Shown here piece by piece: positions 33,482 to 42,229 of a stretch of DNA of 64,000 nt. Below the pieces are notes generated by a model. The model made no database searches, was not told the DNA's origin, and was given only the letters and a program-made list of their open reading frames with translations. Every line of letters begins with the position of its first letter. Positions within the stretch are counted from its first letter, which is position 1. Origin of the DNA: Bacillus sp. RO2 (GTDB lineage: Bacteria; Bacillota; Bacilli; Bacillales; Bacillaceae_I); the NCBI RefSeq assembly GCF_012911845.1, contig NZ_JAAXCU010000042.1, positions 1-64,000 on the forward strand, in the 5' to 3' direction. Made by a program: the position numbers and the translations under genes.

Positions 33482-34042
33482 ATGAAGAATAATGTCGATA
33501 TGTCGTGTGATTATGAAATTAATGGCTTTACTATGGCAATCATTCCCTTTGAAATAGAGGGCAACCTATATTCAAAGGTACTTGAAGAAGAAGGAGAAAT
33601 CTATGTTTCATTGCCTCCAATAAAAATTATTGAGGACAGCTGCAATTTTTACGGATCCAGCTTTGAAGGACGAAAACAAGGTACCAAGGGCATCTCCGGT
33701 TATACTCACAAACCCCCTATTGTCATCGATCCGATGAATGACATATTCTTTTTCCCCACTGCATCACCTACAAATGATAACTGCATCTGGATTTCACTAC
33801 ACTACGCATATGAATATAAATATAGTGCAAGCGGGAATACAAAAGTCATGTTCCCGAACAACATCATGGTGGAGTTTCCTATATCCAAAACTTCTTATGA
33901 AGCACAAGTCCATCGCACTTCTCTTTTCCGGGCAAAGCTTCAGCAACGAGTCAATAGGAAGAGGAGTAACTCAAACCGCAGCTTTGTTGCTAACTCAGGG
34001 ATTATGTACAGATTGAGAAACAGCAAGGATTTACAAAGTTGA
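33482..34042 (+). CDS. comK: Competence transcription factor ComK
   Basis: A protein of about 186 residues matching ComK, the master activator of DNA-uptake genes. Conserved stretches are IIEDSCNFYGSSFEGRKQGT and HKPPIVIDPMNDIFFFPTAS, then NDNCIWISLHY and VEFPISKTSYEAQVHRTSLF with FRAKLQQRVN. The start is chosen as ATG 33482 because GGAAAGGA lies 9 nt before it; ATG 33473 and 33464 are in frame. The C-terminal tail after about residue 155 is basic and shorter than the MecA-binding tail of B. subtilis ComK as I remember it. Monocistronic, with its own terminator. Confidence 0.9.
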   Translation: MKNNVDMSCDYEINGFTMAIIPFEIEGNLYSKVLEEEGEIYVSLPPIKIIEDSCNFYGSSFEGRKQGTKGISGYTHKPPIVIDPMNDIFFFPTASPTNDNCIWISLHYAYEYKYSASGNTKVMFPNNIMVEFPISKTSYEAQVHRTSLFRAKLQQRVNRKRSNSNRSFVANSGIMYRLRNSKDLQS

Positions 34043-34080
34043 GACAAGGTTAACAGAAAAAATTCATAACTTCACTTACA

Positions 34081-34110
34081 GTCTTTCGTAAAAGAAAGGC
34101 TTCTTTTTTT
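34081..34110 (+). terminator. Terminator of comK
   Basis: GTCTTTC (34081-34087) pairs with GAAAGGC (34094-34100), followed by T-rich sequence. Confidence 0.7.
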
Positions 34111-34178
34111 GGAGTAAAAATGCATAACCTTCTCTTTTTGAATAAGGCTAAGAAAAAGGATGGAGGGACGATTCACTT

Positions 34179-34901
34179 ATGGAACTTTTAATGGATTTAT
34201 TAAAGGTGTTTTTTCGCATTAGTACCATTTTGCCATTGATGCTCGTTGTAACCTTATTTATGGGAAAGCGTTCTGTTGGTGAACTTCCTGTTTTTGATTT
34301 TCTTGTCATCTTAACACTCGGTTCTGTGGTCGGTGCAGATATTGCTGAGCCTGATATCCATCATCTTCCCACTGTAGGAGCTATTATTGCGATAGCACTT
34401 TTACAAAAGTTAATTGCTTGGTTGAAAATAAAGAACCATAAAGTGGGAAGGCTTCTTTCATTTGAGCCGACTCTTGTCATATATGAAGGGCAATTCCATA
34501 TAAAAAATATGCGTAAGATCAGTTACTCTATTGATAATATCCTACAAATGTTAAGGGAAAAGAATGTTTTTCAAATGCAGGATGTCCATTTTGCTTTAAT
34601 TGAAGCGAACGGAGAGCTATCAGTGAAATTAAAACCAGAAAAAGAACCTGTGACACTGAAAGATGTTCGGGTTGCTTTGGCAAAACCCTCCGTTGAATAC
34701 ACCGTTATCATGGATGGTAGACTACAGCCAAAAGCGTTGGAGTATTTGGAATTAGATGAAGTATGGTTACAGAAGGAGCTTTTGAAAAAAAATATTATTA
34801 ATATCGAAGACGTATTTTATGGGGCAATAAATGAAGATAGAAGCCTGCATGTTACCTTAAAAACCCCCGGTTACACACAAAGTGTACCAATTTTTCATTA
34901 A
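34179..34901 (+). CDS. DUF421 family membrane protein (copy 1)
   Basis: A 240-residue protein with three N-terminal hydrophobic helices (about 8-28, 34-52 and 60-80) and a cytoplasmic DUF421 domain. The typical signature is VTLFMGKRSVGELPVFDFLV, then LSFEPTLVIYEGQFHIKNMR. Related Bacillus proteins are YetF, YrbG and YkjA; some are spore-associated, but the function is unknown. It is followed 23 nt later by a close paralogue, evidence for tandem duplication. ATG with GGAGGG. Confidence 0.88.
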   Translation: MELLMDLLKVFFRISTILPLMLVVTLFMGKRSVGELPVFDFLVILTLGSVVGADIAEPDIHHLPTVGAIIAIALLQKLIAWLKIKNHKVGRLLSFEPTLVIYEGQFHIKNMRKISYSIDNILQMLREKNVFQMQDVHFALIEANGELSVKLKPEKEPVTLKDVRVALAKPSVEYTVIMDGRLQPKALEYLELDEVWLQKELLKKNIINIEDVFYGAINEDRSLHVTLKTPGYTQSVPIFH

Positions 34902-34924
34902 GCACAGCTAGGAGGGAGATTAAA

Positions 34925-35647
34925 GTGGAACTATTTATAGACTTTTTAAAGGTGCTGGGAAGAATTATCACAATTCTTCCGCTCATGTTGATTGTAACTT
35001 TATATATGGGGAAACGGTCCATTGGAGAGCTTCCTGTCTTTGATTTCATTGTTATTCTCACACTTGGAGCAGTAGTTGGAGCAGATATTGCTGACCCCAG
35101 CATCCACCATTTTCCTACTGCAGGTGCAATTATCGGGATAGGTCTCCTGCAGAAGGTAATAGCGTGGGTAAAAATAAAAAATCATAAGCTTGGCAGACTT
35201 TTAACGTTTGAACCGACATTAGTCATATATGAAGGTCAATTTCATATAAAAAATATGCGTAAAATCAGTTACTCCATTGATAATGTCCTGCAAATGCTGA
35301 GGGAAAAAGATGTATTTAAAGTGGAAGATGTTCACTTTGCCTTAATTGAAGCGAATGGAAACATATCCGTTAAAGTGAAGCCCCAAAAAGAGGTGGCGAA
35401 GGTGGAAGATGTTCGCTCTGGTGGATACGAAAACTCCATGGATTTTCCAGTCATAATGGACGGTCGAATTTACAAGGAAACCTTGGCATTCAAAGGATTA
35501 AACGAGGCCTGGCTTCGAGAAGAACTGTTAAAACAGAAAGTAGCTAGTGTTGAAGATGTTTTTTTTGCTTCTGTCAATGAACATAATGATTTGAATGTTA
35601 CTTTACGCAATCCGTTGCAAGAACCATTCATTCCTATTTTTCATTAG
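34925..35647 (+). CDS. DUF421 family membrane protein (copy 2)
   Basis: A 240-residue paralogue of the preceding gene with the same length. The segment EPTLVIYEGQFHIKNMRKIS is identical in both, whereas the region after about 165 has diverged (RSGGYENSMDFPVIMDGRI here). GTG start at 34925 behind AGGAGGG. The end overlaps the stop of the convergent yhjD by 14 bp. Tandem DUF421 pairs may form hetero-oligomers; this is inference. Confidence 0.88.
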   Translation: MELFIDFLKVLGRIITILPLMLIVTLYMGKRSIGELPVFDFIVILTLGAVVGADIADPSIHHFPTAGAIIGIGLLQKVIAWVKIKNHKLGRLLTFEPTLVIYEGQFHIKNMRKISYSIDNVLQMLREKDVFKVEDVHFALIEANGNISVKVKPQKEVAKVEDVRSGGYENSMDFPVIMDGRIYKETLAFKGLNEAWLREELLKQKVASVEDVFFASVNEHNDLNVTLRNPLQEPFIPIFH

Positions 35648-36011
35648 TCATAGACCCCTCCGCTTTCAAGATATATTGCATCAAAAGTTCATTTACCTTA
35701 TTCCTAATTCGTGGGTTGAAATAGTTGTGGTGCTCTTCATATCCATTAAACAGAAAAGCATACATGGTAAAGGATTCATCCTGCTTTAATTTGTGGAGCT
35801 TCATGTGTTGCTCCTTCATGTCCGCTTTGATTTGTTTAAGTTGAAGCTGAATTTTACGCATGACTTGATCAATAAGAGTAAGATAAGGTTCTTTTAGTTT
35901 AATTCCGCTGTCCTTAATAACGCTTGTATCTCTTTCTAGAACAATCAATAACAAAGGAAGATATATCGCCTGTTCAAACAGGTTTATTTGTTCTTTTGAT
36001 AATCTTGTCAT
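35634..36011 (-). CDS. yhjD: YhjD family protein
   Basis: A 125-residue cytoplasmic protein resembling YhjD of B. subtilis in size and in the segment DESFTMYAFLFNGYEEHHNY followed by FNPRIRNKV. The middle (about 40-75) is a charged helix likely to form a coiled coil. Function unknown. AGGAGGA ribosome site. The symbol rests on remembered similarity and on the presence of yhjE-sipV further along in the same neighbourhood. Confidence 0.7.
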   Translation of the reverse strand: MTRLSKEQINLFEQAIYLPLLLIVLERDTSVIKDSGIKLKEPYLTLIDQVMRKIQLQLKQIKADMKEQHMKLHKLKQDESFTMYAFLFNGYEEHHNYFNPRIRNKVNELLMQYILKAEGSMTNEK

Positions 36012-36191
36012 TTCATCTTCCTCCTAAAAATATAGAACGTTTGTTCGTAATTATTTTATACCAAAAACTAAAAATTATGCAAGTACCTTTTAAAAAATGA
36101 AATTTAAAGTTTTTTCAAATTTCTTAAAGGGGAATTATTTCATTTGTCGAAATAAGTAGAATGGAGAATTTTACATAAGGGAGAGATTTCA

Positions 36192-38183
36192 ATGACAAAG
36201 AGAAAAATAGAGTCTAAAGATCTGTTTCGTTTAACATCAATCACTGATCCGCAATGGGATAAACATTCCCGCAAGTATGCGTTTGTACAGACTACAGTCC
36301 ACGAGGAAGAAAATGAATATCGCTCCTCCATCTTTGTAGGGGATTTAGAGGGGAACGCGGTACCATTTACATCTGGAAAAGGAAGAGCAACAAGTCCTAG
36401 GTGGTCTCCGGATGGAAGCAAGCTTGCTTTTGTCTCCAACCGGAACGAGAAAAGCCAATTATATGTTATGCCGGTTAACGGCGGAGAAGCAGAGCAGGTT
36501 ACTTTCTGCAAAAATGGTGCCAGAGGTCCAGTCTGGTCACCATGTGGCACGAAACTTTTGTTCAGTACTTCTGTGGAGGGTGTGGATGATTTGCATACCG
36601 TTTCCTCTGAAAAAGAAGAAAAGAAAAAGCCTGAGCCCCTAGTAGTGGAAAAAATGCGGTACAAGTCTGATGCCAAGGGATTTTTGGACAAAAAAAACGA
36701 CCATCTTGCACTACTGGATTTAAAAACAAAGGAAGTGAGCCTCCTCACAGAAGGAGATCGGGATTATGGCAGCCCTGCCTGGTCGCCTGATGGAACACAA
36801 ATTGCTTTTGTAGCAAATCTTGAAGAAGATCCAGATGTTTCATTGGTCTCGGATGTTTATGTAATGGATGTTCAGTCCAAAGAAAAGAAAAAAATTACTC
36901 GTAGCAACGGTTTCTTCTCTACGATCACCTTCTCACCAGATGGTCAGTACCTAGGTTTCTTAGGGCATGAAAAAGAGTTTCAAAGTGCTACGTTGACTCG
37001 TGTATGGGTGACGCAGCTTGCAACAGGTGAAACTCATTGTCTCTCAGAGAACCTGGATGTGGAGGTTGGGGACGTTGCAATTGGTGATTTCCATTCCGGT
37101 AATGTGAATCCTGGGCTTATGTGGACAGAAGAAAGTGAAGGGTTTTATTTCTTAATGAGTGACCAAGGTGCTACAGGAATTTACTTTGGTTCGTTGGACG
37201 GTTCTATGTATCCCATCCATCTACCAGATGAGCACGTATATGCAGTAAGCATGCTTACCGATACCCATGAAGCAATTGTAGGTGTAAGCAACTCTACAGA
37301 TCCTGGGGAACTTTACTACCTTGACTTCCGTTCTCAGACACGTACCCAATTGACTAATGTCAATGAAGCTTGGAAAAATGAAGTAGAGTTAAGTGTCGCC
37401 GAACCTATCCGTTATAAAGCACCGGATGGCTGGGATTTGCATGGTTGGATGATGAAACCTGCAGGGTTTGAAGTAGGTAAAAAATATCCGACAATCTTGG
37501 AGGTCCATGGCGGCCCTCATGCCATGTATGCCAACACATACTTTCATGAGTTCCAAACATTGACGGCACAAGGATTTGTTGTGCTATTCACAAATCCTCG
37601 TGGAAGTCATGGTTATGGTCAGGATTTTGTCGATGCTGTGCGTGGTGATTATGGAGGCAAGGATTATCTTGATGTAATGGCTGCAATGGATTATGCTCTT
37701 GAAACTTTCGATTTTATTGATGAAAAGAATCTGGGAATTACCGGAGGAAGTTATGGAGGCTTCATGACAAACTGGGTGGTCAGTCATACTGACCGCTTCA
37801 AAGCAGCTGTCACACAACGCTCTATTTCAAACTGGCTGAGCTTTTATGGTGTCAGCGACATTGGTTACTATTTCTCTGAATGGGAAGTAAAAGGAGATAT
37901 GGGTGAAAAAGTGGAGAAGCTTTGGGAGCATTCCCCAATCAAATATGTTAGCAATGTAAATACGCCACTTTTAATTTTACACGGAGAACGAGATTACCGT
38001 TGTCCTGTTGAGCAAGCAGAGCAGCTTTTCATTGCATTGAAACAACAGGGTAAAACAACTAAGTTTGTTCGTTTCCCAGGCGCCAATCATGAGCTCTCCA
38101 GAAGCGGAGATCCAGCACTTCGTATTCACAGACTGGAGCATATTAAGAACTGGTTTGTGGAGTATTTGGAAGGTACTAAGTAA
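36192..38183 (+). CDS. S9 family prolyl oligopeptidase / acylaminoacyl-peptidase
   Basis: A 663-residue serine peptidase of family S9C, like YuxL of B. subtilis. The N-terminal beta-propeller (about 1-400) contains repeated WSPDG blades: SPRWSPDGSKLAFVSNRNE, PAWSPDGTQIAFVAN and FSPDGQYLGFLG. The C-terminal alpha/beta hydrolase domain has the nucleophile Ser near 520 in GGSYGGFMTNW, Asp near 601 in HGERDYRCPVEQ and His near 633 in GANHELSRSG, so the triad is complete. No signal peptide: a cytoplasmic enzyme trimming short or N-acylated peptides. ATG with GGGAGAG. Confidence 0.93.
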   Translation: MTKRKIESKDLFRLTSITDPQWDKHSRKYAFVQTTVHEEENEYRSSIFVGDLEGNAVPFTSGKGRATSPRWSPDGSKLAFVSNRNEKSQLYVMPVNGGEAEQVTFCKNGARGPVWSPCGTKLLFSTSVEGVDDLHTVSSEKEEKKKPEPLVVEKMRYKSDAKGFLDKKNDHLALLDLKTKEVSLLTEGDRDYGSPAWSPDGTQIAFVANLEEDPDVSLVSDVYVMDVQSKEKKKITRSNGFFSTITFSPDGQYLGFLGHEKEFQSATLTRVWVTQLATGETHCLSENLDVEVGDVAIGDFHSGNVNPGLMWTEESEGFYFLMSDQGATGIYFGSLDGSMYPIHLPDEHVYAVSMLTDTHEAIVGVSNSTDPGELYYLDFRSQTRTQLTNVNEAWKNEVELSVAEPIRYKAPDGWDLHGWMMKPAGFEVGKKYPTILEVHGGPHAMYANTYFHEFQTLTAQGFVVLFTNPRGSHGYGQDFVDAVRGDYGGKDYLDVMAAMDYALETFDFIDEKNLGITGGSYGGFMTNWVVSHTDRFKAAVTQRSISNWLSFYGVSDIGYYFSEWEVKGDMGEKVEKLWEHSPIKYVSNVNTPLLILHGERDYRCPVEQAEQLFIALKQQGKTTKFVRFPGANHELSRSGDPALRIHRLEHIKNWFVEYLEGTK

Positions 38184-38199
38184 AAAAGTAGAAAGAATA

Positions 38200-38230
38200 C
38201 GAGGCTCTTCCTTTGGGGGAGCTTCGTTTT
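38200..38230 (+). terminator. Terminator of the S9 peptidase gene
   Basis: CGAGGCTC (38200-38207) pairs with GAGCTTCG (38219-38226) allowing G-U, followed by TTTT. Confidence 0.75.
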
Positions 38231-38262
38231 ACTGAAAGGAAAAATAAGGAGGAGAATCACAC

Positions 38263-38631
38263 ATGATAAAAGGTCTCGATCACATTGTTCTATTTTGCAA
38301 AGATACGGAAAGCTCCAAGGAATGGTACACAAAAGCAGGGTTCCAATATTCTCACGGCTATGAAGGGATGCACTGGTTCCACCTGGGAAGCGGTCTGGTC
38401 ATGCTTCATCCAGCAGACGAAACAAATCCCGGCATTACAGAGGTACATGCAGCGGTCCAAAATGTTAACGAACTATTCCTCTTTGTTCAAGAAAACGGGC
38501 TCACACCAATAGACCATCAAAATGGCAATAAAGGACTAACGGAGCCTGTAACTCGTCCATGGGGAGACATCCAGTTTGAGTTGGCCGACCCAGATGGTCA
38601 TCGATGGGCATTTACACAGCGTGGGGAATAG
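38263..38631 (+). CDS. VOC (glyoxalase/bleomycin resistance) family protein
   Basis: A 122-residue vicinal-oxygen-chelate protein. It starts MIKGLDHIVLFCKDTESSKE with the metal-ligand His in DHIVLF, and ends with VTRPWGDIQFELADPDGHRW containing the Glu typical of VOC metal sites. Two beta-alpha-beta-beta-beta modules fit the length. The role is not fixed: a glyoxalase-like enzyme or drug-binding protein. It is followed within 5 nt by an aminoglycoside-phosphotransferase-like gene and likely shares its transcript. AAGGAGG ribosome site. Confidence 0.85.
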   Translation: MIKGLDHIVLFCKDTESSKEWYTKAGFQYSHGYEGMHWFHLGSGLVMLHPADETNPGITEVHAAVQNVNELFLFVQENGLTPIDHQNGNKGLTEPVTRPWGDIQFELADPDGHRWAFTQRGE

Positions 38632-38635
38632 GAAC

Positions 38636-39562
38636 ATGGTGAATCTACCACCAAAATATGTTCAGACAATCAGAAGTATCCATCAAGAAAAAGGGGAAGA
38701 GTGGTTACAGAACTTTGACTCCTTAATCCATTACTGTGAGAAAAAGTGGAGTCTGAAGGTTCTCCCTCCCTTTGAGCTTTCGTATAATTTTGTGGCTCCT
38801 GCCAAGAAAAAGGATGGAGGCCAGGTTGTCCTCAAACTCTCTGTCCCAAGCAAGGAATTCTATTCGGAAGTCGACGCGTTAAGGTATTTTGCTGGAGACG
38901 GCATGGTCCGGATCATAGACATGGAAGTAGAACGTGGAATATTGATTTTAGAACGACTTACTCCAGGCTATACGCTTGCCACCCTGGAAGGTGACATAGA
39001 AGCAACCAAGATTGCTGCTGGCATAATGAAATCGTTGTGGGTATTAGATACATCTGATTCCATCCTTCCTCATATTGAAGACAGAGAGCGCAGTCTCCAT
39101 CATTTTTTCAAAGAACATCCAGCAGGTAAAGCTCCTATTACACAAGACCTTCTTCAAAAAGCTATTCATACCTTCCAAAGCTTGCTCGATGAAAAAAATG
39201 AAAGATACATCCTGCATGGAGACCTGCACCATTACAATATTTTAAAGGCGGATTCATCATGGATAGCCATCGATCCTAAAGGCTTGGTGGGAGAACGTGA
39301 ATATGATACGATTCAATTTCTTTTAAACAATCTTCCGTATGATAATAATTTAGAGGCGATCCTATCGAATAGAATTGCCGTCCTGGTGGATAAATTGAAA
39401 CTGAATGAAAGAAGAATTCTTGCCTGGGGGTTTGCACATGGTGTCCTTTCCACGTGCTGGTCTCTTGAGGACGGGGAAGATTATAGTAGTGCTTTCTTTA
39501 AAAGTATTTTTGTCTTTGAGAATCTGCATAATAAAAAATATGGACTATTAGGAGTAGGTTGA
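38636..39562 (+). CDS. APH(6)-like kinase (aminoglycoside phosphotransferase family)
   Basis: A 308-residue protein of the APH/streptomycin 6-kinase type. The N-lobe has VLPPFELSYNFVAPAKK and QVVLKLSVPS with the ATP-binding Lys; the catalytic loop is YILHGDLHHYNILKADSSWI (Asp in HGDLHHYN), and the metal-binding motif is AIDPKGLVGEREYD. These are the features of streptomycin or hydroxyurea phosphotransferases. It may modify an antibiotic or a cell metabolite; the sequence does not decide which. Start: ATG 38636, 9 nt after TGGGGA; the frame extends upstream only by overlap with the VOC gene. Operon partner of the VOC gene. Confidence 0.85.
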   Translation: MVNLPPKYVQTIRSIHQEKGEEWLQNFDSLIHYCEKKWSLKVLPPFELSYNFVAPAKKKDGGQVVLKLSVPSKEFYSEVDALRYFAGDGMVRIIDMEVERGILILERLTPGYTLATLEGDIEATKIAAGIMKSLWVLDTSDSILPHIEDRERSLHHFFKEHPAGKAPITQDLLQKAIHTFQSLLDEKNERYILHGDLHHYNILKADSSWIAIDPKGLVGEREYDTIQFLLNNLPYDNNLEAILSNRIAVLVDKLKLNERRILAWGFAHGVLSTCWSLEDGEDYSSAFFKSIFVFENLHNKKYGLLGVG

Positions 39563-39680
39563 TCAAAGGTGAACTCTGGCATAATTAGAATAAAAAGTTA
39601 AATTTTCTTTATTTTCTGATACTTTTAACCTATTTTGTAGTATAATTTAACAGTATTTCTACATAATAGGGGGTTGAGAG

Positions 39681-40781
39681 ATGAAAAGGAGACTGGTTCC
39701 TTGTGCATTGCTTATTATTGGGAGCGTGTTGGTTGCCTGTAGCGGCAATGAAGAAGTCACAAAAGAAAAATTGGGTAATCCTGCCGCGGCGAGTTCAGAG
39801 GTAGAGACAAAGAAACCGTCTGAAATTGATAAAGCTACTGCAACGGCAGCAGTAGAAGAGATTCTCCCATTGTATTTTAAGTTATTGGAAAAAGGAGATT
39901 CAGCTGGATATTGGGAGTTGTTTGAAAAGCCGGCGGATGAAGAATCAACTGAAAACGTCCAGAAAATGATCGATTCAAAGATAACTACTATTATAAATGA
40001 AAGCGAAGTCATCTACCAAAAGGATAATGAAGTACTGGCTACATTTGACTTGAAACAAGTGGCCGAAGAATATCACCCTATCCATAATTTCAACCGACTT
40101 GGGACCGGCTTTATCGTCTTAGAGAAAGTGGAAGAGGTATGGAAAATTAATCAATTGGACTATATTACGCTTTATCACTACAATCATGATGACGAACCGG
40201 AAACTATTATGGATGTTGATCATCTATTCTTTTGGTCCAAGGAACTCGCAAAATTGAAAAGGGAGAAGCTGCTTCCGTCTGAATGGTCCGCATCTCTGCT
40301 TGCGGAAATCAAGCGAATGGAGGATTCCATCCCTGACCAGCCTTTACAATATACGGAGGAAATGCTGGAACACTTTTCAGAAGAGGAATTGGTGCCACTA
40401 CAAAAAGTGCTGAATCACCTTGGTGATGCCCCAAAGGATATGGTTACCATTAACAATTTTCTGCTTTATGAAGAACAATTGGAAAGCGGATACATCGTTT
40501 TCAATGCTTTTATTCGAAATGGTTTTGAATTTCCAATTAGCAACATACATGGGACGGTGACTATCTTTTCCCCGGCGGTCAATGAAAATGATGAAACGGT
40601 TGACTTAAAGATTGCAAGTCAAGTAATGGATTTGACAGAAGTGGGAGTTATTGAGCCTGGATCTACAGGACTCGCAACTCTCTATTTTGGTCCTGATTCC
40701 CTTTTGGTCGAAAATATTGAGGACTTTATAGAATACGGGGAGTTGGAGATTCGGGCGGAGATGACCCATACCCATGAATAG
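39681..40781 (+). CDS. Lipoprotein of unknown function (copy 1)
   Basis: A 366-residue protein with a lipoprotein signal (MKRRLVPCALLIIGSVLVAC, lipobox LVAC with Cys 20). No known domain is recognised. Two parts can be seen: an acidic region resembling a nuclear-transport-factor-2-like or DUF4878-type fold around residues 50-160 (ILPLYFKLLEKGDSAGYWEL), and a C-terminal beta-rich domain around 250-365 (VFNAFIRNGFEFPISNIHG). It overlaps the next gene by 8 bp, which encodes a paralogue. Surface-anchored; the function is unknown. ATG behind AGGGGG. Confidence 0.8.
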   Translation: MKRRLVPCALLIIGSVLVACSGNEEVTKEKLGNPAAASSEVETKKPSEIDKATATAAVEEILPLYFKLLEKGDSAGYWELFEKPADEESTENVQKMIDSKITTIINESEVIYQKDNEVLATFDLKQVAEEYHPIHNFNRLGTGFIVLEKVEEVWKINQLDYITLYHYNHDDEPETIMDVDHLFFWSKELAKLKREKLLPSEWSASLLAEIKRMEDSIPDQPLQYTEEMLEHFSEEELVPLQKVLNHLGDAPKDMVTINNFLLYEEQLESGYIVFNAFIRNGFEFPISNIHGTVTIFSPAVNENDETVDLKIASQVMDLTEVGVIEPGSTGLATLYFGPDSLLVENIEDFIEYGELEIRAEMTHTHE

Positions 40782-41895
40782 CAAATGGAAAAACATCTTA
40801 GCTTCGTTTGCAATTATGATGCTTGGAGTCATGCTTGCAGCTTGCGGAGGCGAGGATGAATCGAACAGTGGGAATGAGGACCGAACAGCGGAAGCCGAAG
40901 TGAACGGGATTATAGATATAGAGACGAATGAGAATGGATTGGACATGCGCATTGTTCAGCAAGTGGAAGATGCCATCCACACCAAGTTTCAGCTGTTGGA
41001 TGATGGGAAGTATGAGGAGTATCTTCAAACTTTTGATGGGGACAAAAACGATGATCTCCTCTCCCTAATTCGGGATATGATTGATGCAGATATGATAAGC
41101 AATGTGGATAACATTGAAGTGCTCTATCAAAAGGAGAACGAGGTATTGGCCACTTATGACACAACTCTGATGACAGAAGTCTATAATCCAGATAAGAATT
41201 TCAATAGAGACGCATCAGTCTATGCCATTTTGCATTTGGTGGATGGAAAATGGAAGTTCATTATCGATCATTCCATTTCGTTGACGATTCTTGACGCCGA
41301 TGGACAACCTGATCCTATTTATGAGTATATGAACTACGACGACAAGATAGGGTGGTGGGCTGAGAGTAAAAGGTTAATCAAAGAGGGCCTGATTCCCTCC
41401 GAATGGTTCCACAAAGTATTAGATGCCAAAATTAAAGAGGCGGTTTCCCTCCCCGACCAGCCACTACAAATGACACAAGAAGAGCGAGATTCGATAAATC
41501 CCAAGCTCTTGGCCCAAATACAGGGCGTTTTGAATGGGTTCGGACCTCCACCGAAGGACAGCATCACGCTCGAGGAGCTGAATTTCTATCCGGAAGAGCT
41601 GCAAAACGGAGTGTTCATGTTCGGCAGTTTCATCCGCAACGGCTTCGAGCATCCGGTAAATGGATTATCAGGAGACATAACCATCCTTGTAAAGTATTGG
41701 GGTGAAAGCGGCCAGTTAGTGGAGCTGGAGATAGGGGAGGCGGTTTATGATTTATCCGATTTTGGAACACTTGAACCAGGTAAAACCTTTCTCACCACTC
41801 TTTATCTAGACGAAGAAACACTCCTTGTAGAAAATTTGATGGATCTTGAAATTGATAGTTTTGAGGTATTGGCAGAATTTACGTATACTGAATGA
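40774..41895 (+). CDS. Lipoprotein of unknown function (copy 2)
   Basis: A 373-residue lipoprotein (lipobox LAAC) paralogous to the previous one. Shared segments are VLYQKENEVLATYD and LPDQPLQMTQ, as well as SFIRNGFEHPVNGLSGDIT and LLVENL. The copies otherwise differ strongly, so the duplication is old. It starts within the end of copy 1, so the pair is translationally coupled. No function is assigned. Confidence 0.8.
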   Translation: MNSKWKNILASFAIMMLGVMLAACGGEDESNSGNEDRTAEAEVNGIIDIETNENGLDMRIVQQVEDAIHTKFQLLDDGKYEEYLQTFDGDKNDDLLSLIRDMIDADMISNVDNIEVLYQKENEVLATYDTTLMTEVYNPDKNFNRDASVYAILHLVDGKWKFIIDHSISLTILDADGQPDPIYEYMNYDDKIGWWAESKRLIKEGLIPSEWFHKVLDAKIKEAVSLPDQPLQMTQEERDSINPKLLAQIQGVLNGFGPPPKDSITLEELNFYPEELQNGVFMFGSFIRNGFEHPVNGLSGDITILVKYWGESGQLVELEIGEAVYDLSDFGTLEPGKTFLTTLYLDEETLLVENLMDLEIDSFEVLAEFTYTE

Positions 41896-41917
41896 CCCAA
41901 AACAGTACGCGCTTTTT

Positions 41918-41974
41918 CGAGGAGGCTCCCCAAACGCCCCTAGGAAAGTGAAGCCTAGTGCGAAAATCAACAGC
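41918..41974 (-). repeat. Type B interspersed repeat, fragment
   Basis: CGAGGAGGCTCC, CGCCCCTAGGAAAG and GAAAATCAACAGC are the 3' half of an inverted type B unit. The first half is missing. Confidence 0.75.
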
Positions 41975-42018
41975 GGTGTTTAACATAGCCAAATTTTTAA
42001 AGGTTTGTCAACAACCCG

Positions 42019-42059
42019 GCAGGAAGGAAAACGATATGTTTTCCTTCCTGCTTTCATTT
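42019..42059 (+). terminator. Terminator after the lipoprotein pair
   Basis: GCAGGAAGGAAAAC (42019-42032) and GTTTTCCTTCCTGC (42038-42051) form a perfect 14-bp stem with a 5-nt loop. It lies 120 nt after the second lipoprotein gene, beyond the repeat fragment. The rest of 41896-42229 is AT-rich and holds no gene. Confidence 0.88.
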
Positions 42060-42229
42060 CCAGGTAGCCTAACAAAAGCGAATAATAGATTTTATTAGCA
42101 TGTTTTCAGCTATAATAAAAATAGTTTATAGTAAAAAAATCTTTGGAAAAAAAGGTTATGTAATGGGACAATAAAGGAATAATTAGTACAATAGAGAAAG
42201 ATGACTAGCACAGAAGTGGAGATAGTATA

